The translations under genes were made by a program, and so were the position numbers. DNA of 64,000 bases from Salticus scenicus (taxonomy: Eukaryota; Arthropoda; Arachnida; Araneae; Salticidae), in contig OZ005651.1 of assembly GCA_963930645.1 (NCBI GenBank), positions 327,822,527 to 327,886,526 on the forward strand. The letters run 5' to 3'. The notes under the pieces are model-generated. The model was not told the DNA's origin. It saw nothing but the letters and a program-made list of their open reading frames with translations, and ran no database searches. Each line of letters begins with the position of its first letter. The first letter of the stretch is position 1. Shown one piece after another: positions 48,590-61,201 of this stretch.

Positions 48590-49362
48590 CTTAACTGCAA
48601 AAAATAAAACCTTTTTCCTTTTTTTTTTTTTTTTTTTTTAAGAGTTTGCTGTATTCCGAATTTTTTCCTCTGAAGCTCTTCCCGCGGAAAGTTTCTTTGA
48701 TATTAGAACGGTGCAGAGCCAAAGCAACAGTTACACCACCAGAAACGAATAAAATGTTGAATTCTTTTCTCCGTTCAATTGCGATATCCTTGCATAAATA
48801 ATCTTTAAATTAACTTTATAAAAATGGACAGTGTTTAAGTTTTAATAAAGTAAAAACAGTAAATATTTTTCTTTATACAAACACAACTTTCTTTTTATTA
48901 CTTCGGAGACAGTGGAAAACGTATTGTTTAATTTCGTAAATCTACTTTAGAAGATCGAATTATTATTAAAAGCACTTAGTTGTGAAAAATTTTAACTGCA
49001 ATTAATAAAACTCTTTCTGTCGCTATAAGATAGCTCTTTTTGTTTTGCGATATTCCGAAAGTTTCTTCTTTGGGTATTACAGTGAAGCTTAACCAAAGCA
49101 ACTGCTTTATTATAAGCTGTGAATGAAATGTTCAATTCTCCCCTCAACAATTCAATTACAAAATCAGAGTAGATGATGAATAAATAATGATTTTAGTTAC
49201 CGTTACAAAAAAAATGTTTAATAAAAAATAAAAATAAAAAACTTTTTTTTTTTTTAATTTATCTTTCTATTTAATTATTTATTTATTTATTTTAGAAATT
49301 CACATTTTTTTTTAATCTTAACAGACAATACGTTTTTGCAAAACAGTTTTAATATATATACA

Positions 49363-49451
<89 letters not shown>

Positions 49452-50060
49452 AGTTAGGAATTGGTAGTAAATATATTAACTGTAAATAATAAAACTTCTC
49501 TTGCTGCTTTAAGTTCGCACTTTTTTGCTTCTGATATTGCATTCCGAATTTTTTTCACTGAAACAAACGCCTGCGAAAAGTTTCTCCTACAAGCATTACA
49601 ATGGAGGTAGAACCGAAGCAACAGTTACATCTTAAGCTGGGAAGGATACGTTTTAATTCTTCTCTATGCAAGTCATCGGTATGAATATCGTATAGTTGAT
49701 ATTTTGATTGAATTTGTGAAAATCGATGTTTAAAAGTTAATTGAAAGAAAACAGGGTTTTTTTTTTTTTTTTTTTTTGATAGACAGAAAAAAACTCTTTT
49801 GGAAATTTAAATTTTTCCTAAAAATACTTAGTAATGTATAACAAACATCGTAAATGAAACAAAACTTTTGCTTTAAGATTATTTTATTTCATTCATTTAT
49901 TTATTTGTACGATATTGCATTCCAAACTTTTCCCGTTGAAATACGGAAAGCCTCTAGAAAGTTTCTCAAAAGAATAAAAGCAACGGTTACATTTTAACCA
50001 AAGAATTTAATTCTAACCTCTGTAATTGCAAACGATCAATTCAGAATGGATATTAAATAA
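48590..50060 (+). repeat. Old tandem duplication, unit ~0.4-0.48 kb, four copies
   Basis: ATTCCGAATTTTTTCC or close variants recur near 48654, 49049, 49540 and 49917. Each is followed by GAAAGTTTCT, GAACCGAAGCAACAGTTAC or similar, and TTCAATTCT...CTCT. TTAACTGCAAATAATAAAAC precedes each unit. Spacings are about 395, 490 and 377 bp. An (AT)n run sits between units 2 and 3 and a poly-T run between units 3 and 4. There is no shared reading frame. Confidence 0.7.
49352..49446. repeat. (AT)n microsatellite
   Basis: Long, nearly uninterrupted AT tract, with ACATATATATT interruptions at the left. Confidence 0.95.
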
Positions 50061-50107
50061 GAATTTTTTCAAATAACTGTCAAGTAAAAGAGCGATGTTA
50101 TTAAATG

Positions 50108-50147
<40 letters not shown>

Positions 50148-53100
50148 TGATAATATTTTTTCTAGTTACTATCACAAATTAAGTTTAACTTAAAAGACAT
50201 TGAAAAGCTTATTTTCAATTTCGTAGAACAGTATCAAGGGAGAGACAGGCACTTTTTCCGTTGAGTATTTTTAGAGATTGAATTTTCGTAAGAGTACTTC
50301 TTTTGCATCTCATTAATGAGTCATTTTTATTACAATTATACGTATTCTCATACGTTCGGTCCACTATTTTTCTATATATTTTTCGTAAAGATTCGAAAAA
50401 TATACATTTTCTAATGTCTTGATGAATAAAGATAACAATTATTTAATGAATTTACTTAAGTTTTTTTTTTTTTTCTTTGAATCTATATTTTTACATTTAT
50501 ATATCCTTTGGGTTCCTTCTAAATTTCAATCAAAGTTTGAATTTTACAATTTAGTGTAACACTCAGCATAATCTGATAATATAAATTATTATTTTACGTT
50601 TTATAAAATCTTAGCGTGAACTCGATGAACTATCTGCAGTAATCTATAAAATTTAATTAATTTATTTTTTAAAAAAGTACATTTTACATCTCCCAGTGAC
50701 TAAATAATAAGTATCACTTATTATTTTAAATACCAAAATCTTTTTTATATGACTTTTAAAATTGTAGATAATTTTTGAAACTATTAGACACTCAAGCGAG
50801 AATTAAGTTATATATTATAATCATAAATTATTTTAAATCAAACTTTCAGATTATCGCTTTGTCTCTCTCTCGCGCTCTCTCTCTATATATATATTTTGCT
50901 TTTTAAACTGCAAATAGAAACAACCAACTATACAGCATATCTTTTTTACAAATATATAAAACATTTTATTATTTTTATTTTATTTTATTTTATTTTATTT
51001 TTTTTTTTTTTTTTTATATATATAACCTATTTTATATATATAAACATGTGTAAATTCGTGACTTTGAAATATGAAATATTTTTACACAAGTTCTTCCCTC
51101 AATGTTTAATTATAGTCATATTTTTAAAAATTTGCAGCTTTAGGAAAATATACATTGTACAGAGGTCGAAATCGGCTTTTTTAATAATAACATTTTCAGC
51201 TCATGTAATAATAATAAATATTGATCTAGTATGAAATAAAATAATAATAAAACAAATAGCGTGCAGTTACTAATTTTTTTGCATAGTGCTTTCTTTTCCC
51301 TTTAAAATAAAATGTTCCTATTTTTTCAGATATAAAGTTTAAAATGTTAAATATTTACCACCATTTACTATTTATTTCAGATATTTTCATGTTATTGACT
51401 TTCCCTTACATTTTTTTTCCTTTAAGAATTTGTGTTATAGAAAATGTATGTTGAACAAAAATTAAAGCTTAAGAAAGGAGAAAACAATTAAAATTTATTC
51501 TTTGCGCTTGACTTTAAATTAGCATCTTTCACATTATAAACATCGCATGCGGGACGATCAAGGAGAAAGAATCTGTTTTACATAAAGGATTATCGATTAA
51601 GATAATTATTTTATCCGTATAACGACCAAGAAATTCGTAAAATAATTATGTTTTTTTTTTTTTTTTTAATCTTTTATTCTAAATGATTTCGCAATGAAAC
51701 TTTAAATACGTTATAAAATATTTTTAATTGCAATAAAATAAAATGCGTATATTTTAGGAAATAAAATAAAATGAATAAATAAATAAAAAAGACTCTTTTA
51801 TTTATTTATTTATTTATTTCATAAAAACATTCACACAGATATTTAACATCTACCATTCTTTTCGATAAACATTATAATAAAATTTTTGTAAATTGCATTT
51901 TTAAAACCCATTCTTAGAAAACTATGCACCAAAGAATAACTTAATTTTTCGCTTTTATTAAGAAAATGAATATAATGTGTAGAAATGGAAATACGAATAG
52001 AAAATTAAAATAAGTTGAGATGCATTTTAATTTATAGATTATTTCAATCAGCATTTTTTAATTTTTAGAATTAAATGCAAAAAGTTTTTTTTTTTTTTTT
52101 TTTTTTTTCGAAACTATGTGCTAGCATCTAAAAAAATTTTAGTTTGTAAATTTTTTTTAAATGTTCAATGCATCTGTGAAATAAAAAATCTTTATTTTTT
52201 TTTTTATTTTTTTTTTTTTTAAGCGAAAAGGATTTTTAATGAAAGTATTTTAGTAAACATGTGTTTAAGTTACTTTCCATGCAAAAATTAAATTTAGCCT
52301 AGACACTATGATAAAAAAAAAATAAAAAAAAAAAATTACATTGTGTGCTCTCTAAAGAAACGGTGAAAATCATTGCTATTTGAGTGAAAATGTTTCTTAT
52401 TTGAGTGAAAATGTGTCTGTGTTTGAACTTTATTCTGCTAACTTCACCCTTTTTTTTAATTTATTTTAATAGGTGGCTAAGAAATTTTCAGGAAAGATAG
52501 CATGCCCATCTAAAGAGAAAGAATAAAATTCAACGCAGAGATAGAGGGAACAGGGTTTTGCGAAAATAAATAAAATCTGAACGAAAAAAAAAAGGCGACT
52601 TACCTCTTAAATCGCTATTCTTACACCCATTAATGGATTTTGTTGTATCCAAAAAATGATTTATGTCGCAATTTACTATTTACTGAAAAAAAATATTTAA
52701 ACTCTATACTTCTCCTTTCCCTTACCCCTAAAAATTAACGAAAAATATTTTCACAACAGTCTTTAAAAAAAAAAAAAAAAAAAATTTCCTAAAAGAAAAA
52801 CAATCTTAATTATATAAATCTTCAACAAAGCACTTTTAGCTATTAACTACTATTTTTATTTTATTTTTTTCACTTTTTTGATAATTATTTTTTTTTAATT
52901 CTGCCTTTAAAACTACCTTTTAAAATGGGCACAACTTTACATATGCTCAAAACTTTACCATAACAATGAAAATGCATAATATAAAATATAAAACTTCTAC
53001 TACACATGTGCGGATAAATCTTTAATAATTAGTAACAAAATTTAAAATGCAACTAAAATTTTTTGTTTCACTTAATTTTCCTCATCAGCGGCTTATTATA

Positions 53101-53320
53101 CATGTCATTCCCTATTTCAAAATTGGCCAAAATCAATATAAGTAAAAAATAACGCAGTAACAAATAAAAACTGTTTTTCAAGGATATAAAGATATGAATT
53201 TGTGTACTTTTACTAAATAGAAAATTTTATTTTACTCCGCGTTCAAGCAATTTGCCAAATTTTTCTTCGAGTCTAATCGGCTAGCCTGCATTTGGATACC
53301 AGTAATCAGTTGAATAATTT
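50061..53320. other. AT-rich stretch rich in homopolymers
   Basis: Poly-A at about 50109-50145; (CT)n/(TA)n at 50862-50894; TTTTA repeats then poly-T at about 50972-51015; poly-T near 51651-51667, 52086-52108 and 52195-52220. A 21-bp tandem duplication of TATTTGAGTGAAAATGT lies at about 52377-52420. The 112-codon Phe/Ile-rich frame at 50896-51234 is a low-complexity artefact. Confidence 0.6.
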
Positions 53321-53329
53321 TATAGCTTG

Positions 53330-54085
53330 TAAATCACCATGGTGAGTTAAAAGACGGATTAAAAGCCTGTGAGGCGCGAAATACTGAGACGGAACGGAAT
53401 GATCTCTGTTTGGATAACAGAGACGAGATCCGCGGCTAAAATCACGTTGTGGCCAGGTAGGTGACTGAAACTGTATTCGGTTTGAAATCAGTAAGCGCTA
53501 GTAGAAGTAAGCGGCCGCAAAACCATCTGTTCCCAAAGCCACAAGCGAGCCTGAAACGTGTCAAAATACAAATATAAAATCTAAGAGGCGGTTCGGTACA
53601 TTTTTCCGTTTACTACAGGGCACCGGGAATTGCAGAGTGGTAGATTCGTGGCCGACTATGGGGAAAAAAGGAATATAAAAGTGCAAAGCGAGGAGTGAGG
53701 GGAGGAAAAGAGAGTTTTGATTAAGGGGGCTAGGAAAAGGTACATAATAAAAGGTATAGGGGAGGGTGAAAACAAGCATGGGCCGTCAGTTCTCGGTTAG
53801 TCTACAGTCCATGCATCAAAACTGAAATCTGTCAGTGGAGGCGCTGGCATCAAGGTGCGTAGCTACATGTGCGCCGATAAGGGGAGTGTTAGCATAATCA
53901 GGATACAGTTGCCATAGAAACCTTCACCCTCCGCCGGTTTTCCCATAAGTACGGCCTGCTCTCCAGTTCTCGCTCAGAGCCACAGCTGGTACTCCTGGTG
54001 AAAACATCCTTTCCTCCGCTCTCTATCTTCCCTCTTTCTCCTCTTGCTCCTCATCTTCCCATCTTTCGATCCAGCTTTTCCCTCA
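53330..54085. promoter_or_regulatory. GC-richer non-repetitive island, candidate promoter/enhancer
   Basis: Base composition changes sharply from the surrounding DNA, and no repeat in the window matches it. It holds TATAAAAG (53674-53681), an arthropod-type initiator TCAGTT (53786-53791), an X-box-like GTTGCCATAGAAAC (53908-53921), a small hairpin TCTCTGTT-TGGAT-AACAGAGA (53403-53423), and donor-like CAGGTAGGT and AAGGTGCGT (about 53455 and 53850). The TATA and Inr are too far apart to pair as one core promoter. A pyrimidine-rich tract follows (about 54000-54060). No conserved open frame is seen. Motif matches alone are weak; compositional contrast is the main argument. Confidence 0.4.
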
Positions 54086-55120
54086 TTTATCCGTATCACA
54101 TTATTCCATTTGAGAATTTCTCTGCATTTAGTCTTTAGCTTTCTGATGTTTGAGACTTGCTGAAAACATTTATTTTACTTTTTCGTCTTGAGAATTCTTT
54201 TAATTCGTCGGCGAACTTAACGAAAATGCAAGTCCAATAATGCGTAGAATCATAAAATAGTGAACTAATAACAAATTACACATGTTTTCAGCTATGTTCA
54301 GAAATTCTTATTTGAAATTAAAAAAAAATATTTACATTCTTAGGCATGCTAATGTTTTTTAGTATTTTCTGGAAAGTTTTTTGGAAGTAGTTTTCCTTTA
54401 ATCATGTTAATTCATAGTTGCCAACCTTTTTAATTTTTCAGTCAGATTTAATACCATTATTTTTTAAAAGAATATCTCACATATATTTTCGACGATTAAA
54501 TAAGATGAAAACAATTATAAAAACTTTCCTATATTAGGTTTCCCTTGAAAAACGGGTGACTTGTCACCTATGTTAATTATTTGAAAATAAAATATTGTAA
54601 GAGCATTATTAACTTTCATTATTATTATTTATTTAAATTTATTCATCACAAAAATTACAGCAAATACCTTTCTGTCATAAAAATATTTTAATTTAAATAT
54701 ATTAAAGACTTTTTATTAAAATCAAATAAACATTCAATAAGGTGTTCCAATTTTCTTTTAGAGGTAGACAAACTTCTAAACAAAAAGAAATTAGAGAAAA
54801 CACAGTTTTCTGTTTTTGTGAGCATAAGTTAATAAGTTCTTTTAAATTTGAAAACCTTTACCTCATTCTACCTTATCCAAGTTTCCTAACCCAATAACCT
54901 TATTTTTTTTTTTTTTAATTCCGAAACCTGGGCTCCTGGTGGTCTCCAACTATTTGCCAGAACAGAATTTCGACTTATGGTAAAGTATAAATTCACTATT
55001 TTAACGTCTAAAATTTATGTAATGTAATTATAAAGTTTTTTTTTTCTTTCCGGGAACTTTTTTATTTAAAAAAAATTAAATTAAATTAATAAAATATTTT
55101 TACGTAAACTTTAATCGCGC

Positions 55121-55153
<33 letters not shown>

Positions 55154-56049
55154 CATAAATAAAATGAATTTTTAAAAATAAAAATTTCATTATCAATTCT
55201 TAATTTTATTTAATGTAAAAAAAAAATGTAATAGCGAGGAAAAATATTTATGTATACATACATATACGTATTTAAAAAATAAATAAATTAATTAATAAAT
55301 TAAAATTAAATTAAAATCATTTTAAAAAATTATGAAAAATCATTTTTATATTTTTCATCAAAATCCGTTTTACAACTCTTTTCTATACGTAGAAGTTGTA
55401 AAACTTTCAAAAACTTATCTAAAATAAATCTCTTTCAATCTATAAAAAAATACATTCCAAAAACATTATATAAAAAATAAAACACCGAGCGATTACGTTA
55501 GACTAAAGAGTATGCGCAGCAGTTTTCTATTTAGCAATTATATGTTGTCCGCAAACTTTGAGAACAGTTGAAGAGTTTCTTGTCGTTCGAAAAGAGCAAC
55601 AAGTACCTTAACCAGTTGCATGCAATAATATTTCTTAAAATATGTTTTGAAAATAAGTTAGAACTAAGAAATTAGAGTTATGCTTCTATTGAGTGTTTTG
55701 AATTTATTTTATTGTAAAATCTGTGTTTCTCTTGTTTATGCATATATAATGCTAATATTTTAAAAATAATTAAATTATATAAGTTTATTCTGATGTGTAT
55801 TAAACACTTTTACAACTTTTATTAAGTTAAGAAAATGAGTTATATGAAGTATAATGCATAATATGTTGAAAATGAATGCCGATGTTTAAGTTACTACTCA
55901 TAAAAGTTGCATACTGAATTTTAATTTTATATGCAAATATTGTAATTTAAATTAATTTTATTTCTTTCGTTCTTTCTTGTTTGTGTATTCATATGTTCAA
56001 AGGGGTGAATAAGGATTGAGAAGGGTTAAATTTTTTTCTTATTGAATTA
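54086..56049. other. Non-coding stretch between GC islands
   Basis: Mostly AT-rich, with (ATT)n at about 55120-55150. A small, more complex patch lies near 55485-55625 (GAGTATGCGCAGCAG). No gene is supportable. Confidence 0.55.
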
Positions 56050-56490
56050 CAAAAATTCTAAGACTGAGCCCTGGTGTAGTCAGTATCGATTCAAAACCCA
56101 CCCTAAAGTTTCGTCCCCCCTCCCTCCCCTTTTCAATTCTTCTACCAGTACCGCCCGTGTTTCCGCCATATTGGCCTCATACTGCAGACTGTCAGCAAGT
56201 AGGGCAGCATCATCCATTGAGCATGCGCAGTTGGCTCTTACCGCAGAATAGTAGTCAGAGCATAAGTGTACTCAAGCTCATAACGAACGAAGCTTCAGAT
56301 CCGGCTCTACATCTTCCCCGGTGCTCCTGCTCTCAGGCATCCCTACTTGAGCATTAGATGACATCCTTCGCTTACTCCGAGGATGCTCCAACGAGTTCGA
56401 TATCCGTTGATGCACTTTCTGCTGCCAATTCAATTGGTTCGTCCTCACATTTTTCTTTGACTTTATTTTCTTTCCTGCATTAATTCGCTT
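56050..56490. promoter_or_regulatory. GC-richer island with NRF1- and YY1-like motifs
   Basis: Non-repetitive and much less AT-rich than its flanks. GCCATATTGG (56165-56174) resembles a YY1 site, and GCATGCGCAG (56221-56230) resembles an NRF1 site. A C/T-rich tract (CCCCCCTCCCTCCCC, about 56116-56130) precedes them. Overlapping open frames occur in several frames and on both strands, as expected of any GC-richer DNA; none has a recognisable domain. It could be a promoter, an untranslated exon or a conserved element. Confidence 0.35.
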
Positions 56491-57206
56491 TTGGTGCACT
56501 TTATTGCATTCGAAATTTGATTTCGCCTTTTTGCATCATTGCAAATCAAACAAATCATCACGTTACATTTTGTATGTTATGAATGGGGGATATATTTATT
56601 AGCTTGATATTTATTTAATTAATTTGAGCTGTATATTTGTTCAGTTTTAGTTGTTATAATATGCCTTTATTTAACTTCAAATTTATTTTGTATTTTTGAA
56701 CTTAGTATATATTTTAAAATACTTTATTGTTTTAAATTTTTCGACTTTTAAAACTTTAAAGAATATTTTTGTTTTTTAAGAATTCTTAAAATTTTGTATT
56801 TGGCAAAAGTTCGTTTTCATTATTTTTTGCATGCATTTAATAGTGAATGTTATATTTGGCCTTGATACATACACAGGAAGTCAACCAACAATTACAGGTT
56901 TTGTTCACATTCAAAAAAATTATCCCAATTGTATATGTTTATAATTGTATTTAAATAATGTATTTATTATTTCTCTTTTATAAAAATATTTCCAAAAAAA
57001 AGTGGTAAGAGGGGAAAAGTAATATTTTGCTTGTGAAAAAAATAAATAAATAAACCAAAACTTATGTGAAAATTTCTATGAGAAGTATATGCTGTATCTA
57101 TAATAAATCTTTTAATTTTTATTTCGGCTATAAATTTTACTTATTAAAAATCTTCTCTTGAAAGACTCGTACGCATAATTTCATAGAATATGTTTGCATA
57201 ATTATT

Positions 57207-57244
57207 AACACAATAACTACACACATCAGTGTAGTTATTGTGTT
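57207..57244. other. Perfect 16-bp-arm hairpin
   Basis: AACACAATAACTACAC (57207-57222) and its exact complement GTGTAGTTATTGTGTT (57229-57244) are separated by ACATCA. No U-tract or transcription unit is visible beside it. Confidence 0.9.
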
Positions 57245-58000
57245 TATAATCACAAATTGTATTTTATTTACTTTAACCATTTTTAAAGTATATGTTTTTT
57301 CTTAGCCGAAACAATTATGAAAATTTATTTTAATTGTTTTGCATTAAAATCTGGTGTCTGTTAGACAGATAACAGAACATTTACTTAAATTGATTGAATT
57401 TAATTTACTTCTGCAGTTTATAAAGCAGATGTTTATCTAATAACACAATTTTTAATTTATTTACTTTAACTTTAATCGTTTTTAATTTATCTGTTTTTCT
57501 TAGCAAAAACAGTTACGCAAATTTATTTTACTTATTTTGTTTTGAAATAGGTTTTTGTTAGGCAAATAACGGAAAGTGAAGTTTTTGAATTGATTTTTCT
57601 TCTGTATTTTTTAAGAGGGTGTTTTTCTAATAACATAACAATTTCTCACATTTAGTTGTAATGCAATTAGGTTGAATTGGTTAAAAGAAAATCATTAATA
57701 TTTAACTAATAATGAGTCTTTCAAATAAAATAACACTCTATTAATTAGAATTAAGAAATGAAATTATAAGAGGATAATTCTAATTAAATGCACATCTTTA
57801 ATATTTTTTAAATGTTTGATTTAAAGTAGTATTGACTTTACCTTAAAAAAGGTTTTTGCTATCTCGCATGGCAGCAAATAAAAGAACAATTACGTAAAGT
57901 TATTAAAATGATTTTACTTCTGTAATTTTTAAAGCAGATGTCTATCAAATAACAGAACAATTACGTATGTTTACTTTAAATACTTTTATCATCGGCTCAT
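57245..58000 (+). repeat. Degenerate tandem repeat, unit ~180-200 bp
   Basis: Recurring order: ATTTACTTTAA, TTTTTCTTAGC(C/A)(G/A)AAACA, AAATTTATTTTA, GGTTTTTGTTAG or GTGTCTGTTAGACA, AAATAACGGAA/GATAACAGAA, TTACTTCTGTA, AAAGCAGATGTTTATC. Starts fall near 57265, 57460 and, decayed, 57570 and 57870. By-eye alignment; copy number is uncertain. Confidence 0.5.
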
Positions 58001-58074
58001 CGTACATCTTCTTATGATACATTTATCATTGCATCAGCTGTGAGTCTATATTAATAAATAAACGGAAAAAAAAT

Positions 58075-58370
58075 CAGCTGCCATGAACTCGAAGCGCTCA
58101 ATATCAGCTGAAGACAAATATGAAAATTGCGAGAAACACGAATTTTAACGGTAAACTAATCTTTTGTGAGGTTATGATTCATCTGTTCTCCGGTTGCTAT
58201 GGTGATAAAGATGTGTAGGATCAACCAATATGGGGAGGAGGAGGGAGCGAAAGATAATAATTGGGAGGGGATGCATCATTAGTCGAACTCCATATCGAAC
58301 CTAGTTCGTCTTGAATAGGCATTGATTGTCAGGTATTACGGAATGAAAAGGGGTGTTGTCCTTATTGAAT
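58075..58370. promoter_or_regulatory. GC-richer island with X-box and CCAAT motifs
   Basis: Two CAGCTG-type E-boxes (ATCAGCTG near 58075 and 58105), an X-box-like GTTGCTATGGTGAT (58193-58206), a CCAAT box (58225-58229) and a G/A-rich tract (GGGGAGGAGGAGGGAG). No repeat match in the window and no credible frame. As with the 53.3 kb island, host regulatory function is an inference from composition and motifs. Confidence 0.35.
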
Positions 58371-58592
58371 ATGGATTCTTAATTAAATTAAAGTGCATAA
58401 GCAGAAAAAAAAATCCCTTAGAAATTTAAGTTTAAAATATAATAATGCAAAAGATAAAACTTAATTAATTAGTTTAATTTAAAGTTAGTAAAATTTTCCT
58501 AAACAGCATTAAAAAACAGTATATTTTTAATAAATTAAACAGATTATTAAAAAAGAAAATACAGAAATATTTCAATCCTTTCGATGTGTAAG

Positions 58593-58642
<50 letters not shown>

Positions 58643-59525
58643 TAACATTATTTTGTAAAGATAGCATGTGGAAATACAAATAATATGTTTAACAAATAAT
58701 AGTGAAAAAAAATCTGAAATAAATAGTTGTAAGCTTATAATAATCATTGTTATACATTACTTCTTGCTCGTTTACACTTGAACAATATATTATTACTTAG
58801 TAACGCTTTTAAGTTAAGAGTTTTTTTTTTACTTCACTTGATGCATAATAATAATAGAAAAATTAATAGAAATAAGAATAATAATAAAAGCACTTGTAAT
58901 ATTTTATTTCTCCACATTTTTCCATAAACAAGAATTATTAAAGTTAACAAAAAGTTTCTTTTAGATTCAAAAAAAAAAAAAAAAAAAAATCAGATTCAGA
59001 CAAAACGCATTTATAATAAGTTTGAAATTTTTGGTTTATTACTATTCATTAGAAGAGTTTTTAATTAATTAATTAATTATTATTATTCTATTTATTTATT
59101 TTATTTTTTTATATCGATCAATGTTGCCACGAGAAATAGTTCTAATTATCTTATTGAAATAAATGCCGTGAGAAACGAATGCACTATAATTATTAATTAT
59201 TTTAATTATTCTAATACTTAAGTTTAATTTGATGCAAAAATATGTAACGTGAAACATTGAGCAAACAAATTATAAGCACACTGATTATGCAAATAAAAAT
59301 AATTAGTGCATAAAAATAAATTGTATGATTAAATGTTATTATTTGTAAAAACTGTTTTCTACAGAACACTAACGTTTTGAATAACTCATGTAAATCTAAC
59401 TGAACCCAGTTGCTCAAACTGATAAAAAATCAGGAATTATCTCTTTATACAGCATAAAACTAACAATTTTTATTTATATACGATCCCTTTTGATTGATTC
59501 TTCTAGTTTGTTCAATGTACAAGTT
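58371..59525. other. AT-rich non-coding stretch
   Basis: (AT)n at about 58597-58640, poly-A at about 58970-58989. No gene is recognised. Confidence 0.6.
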
Positions 59526-59660
59526 TTTTTTTACTTTCGGTCCCTCAGAGGGGAGGGGTGAAGTTGAGGTATAAAAACCGTTCGTTGAAATTGAAGGGGT
59601 GGTGAGATGTGAACATTCACATTTCCTAACGGTCTACGATCTCTGAATTTGGATTAGTCA
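59526..59660. promoter_or_regulatory. Small GC-richer patch with TATA-like motif
   Basis: TCCCTCAGAGGGGAGGGG is followed by a TATAAAAA (59570-59577) and GAAGGGGTGGTGAGATGTG. Short and isolated. Only composition and the TATA-like string suggest regulatory potential. Confidence 0.25.
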
Positions 59661-59845
59661 TTTGAAAAATTTATTAAATACTAGAATACATAAATAGCGC
59701 AATTAAAACTAGCTTTTAAAATTAAATATATCGCTATTTATGATAAAAATATAGCAATAAATACACTTAAGAGTAAGGAAAAGAAAAAATAAACATTAAA
59801 ATGAATATGTTTTGATTTTGTTTCAAAACTGCCCATTGATTTTAA

Positions 59846-60352
59846 CCCGTTAACGCCCGAATTAATTTTGCGAAATACTATTAGCTGATTATTTCACTTC
59901 TAAATTAATATAGACAACTGACAGTAAAATATATTAACTTAAACAGTTCTTCTGATTGTTTTAAAGTTAAAGCCTATCCTCCTTTATTGACGTTTAGTGT
60001 TCTAGCGAGAAAACTTCGAGATCGAAAAACTCTGAGATAACAGATTAATTTCCTATTATATGTTGACAAAGATCTCGAAAATAAAGTATTATAATATATA
60101 TTATTATTCAACTTGATTTAAGTTAGTATACCTGCACAAAAAGCAAATATATGTGCGACGAATGAAAAATCATAAAATGACTATCCAAATTATGAAATAA
60201 TAATTAATAGTAGGCACATAAAACTTTCAGAGATCATTTAGAGTGACGCTATAAACTGTCACTAAAAAGCAGAAATCATTCCAAGAAACCACAAAAAATT
60301 TACGTGCTATTTTATTAGCTGTCCTCAAATGAGGACACTGGGCGCTAACGGG
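59846..60352. mobile_element. 507-bp piggyBac-type MITE, TTAA target duplication
   Basis: The left end CCCGTTAACGCCCGAA and right end complement CCCGTTAGCGCCCAGT are inverted repeats directly bounded by TTAA (59842-59845 and 60353-60356). CCC/GGG termini with TTAA duplication are diagnostic of the piggyBac superfamily. A subterminal palindrome GTCCTCAAATGAGGAC lies at 60321-60336. There is no transposase frame. Confidence 0.9.
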
Positions 60353-60356
60353 TTAA

Positions 60357-60451
60357 TTATGCTTGATACATATAGAACCACATCTGTTTCAAAATTTAAA
60401 GTATAATATAAAGTACATTGATGTGTATTTAGTGTTTATGACGATATAATT

Positions 60452-60498
<47 letters not shown>

Positions 60499-61156
60499 CC
60501 TAGAAATGTTAACAATTAAAAAAAAAAAAAAATCGTTGATTGTCATAAATTAATGCAACACAATCTGTAAAGTTTAATCTAACAAACAAATAAAAGTTTG
60601 TAAATACTATTTATCTCACTAAATAAATATATTCTAATAAAAAATCTCTAATAAAATCTTTCTGAAATTAAAATATCTTATTTTGTAAGAATGGAATCAA
60701 TATTTCCCTAGAATTATTACAATTATTATGGTGGTTATTTATAAATAGTAAGCCCTACTATATGTATATAAAACTCTTACACATCATTAAAACAAACAAT
60801 GTTTCTAAAAAAAAAAAAAAAAAAAAAAGAAGAAGAAAAGAAAAAGAAAAGAAAACTGTAGTGTAGTGTTATTAATTAAACAAAGAATTTCATATGAAGC
60901 CCCAATAGCTTAGACTTAACTGCTGTATAATAATAATATTTAGTGATACAATCATAGAATATCTAATTTCATTTAAAAAATAAATATGTCTCATTGATAA
61001 AATTTAAATAATAAATATATTAACTTTTATAGATTATTTCTTTTTTAACTGTCAAATATTTGATTATTTAAAAAAGTCTGAGTGTTAAATTCTTAATTCA
61101 GGCGTTAATATTTATTCCCAAGTAAAAAATAAATAAAAATAAAAATACAGCAATTC

Positions 61157-61201
<45 letters not shown>

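Noticed and set aside
50896..51234. 112-codon hydrophobic frame resembling a membrane protein
   Set aside because: The hydrophobic segment is the translation of TTTTA repeats and poly-T, so the membrane-like look is a composition artefact.
53561..53779. 72-codon minus-strand frame in the 53.3 kb island
   Set aside because: Pro/Phe/Leu-rich translation of a purine-rich tract, with no domain or conserved context.
56042..56357. Overlapping 66-73-codon frames in a GC-richer island
   Set aside because: Several frames on both strands are open at once, none has a recognisable motif, and nothing favours one; better explained by local composition.
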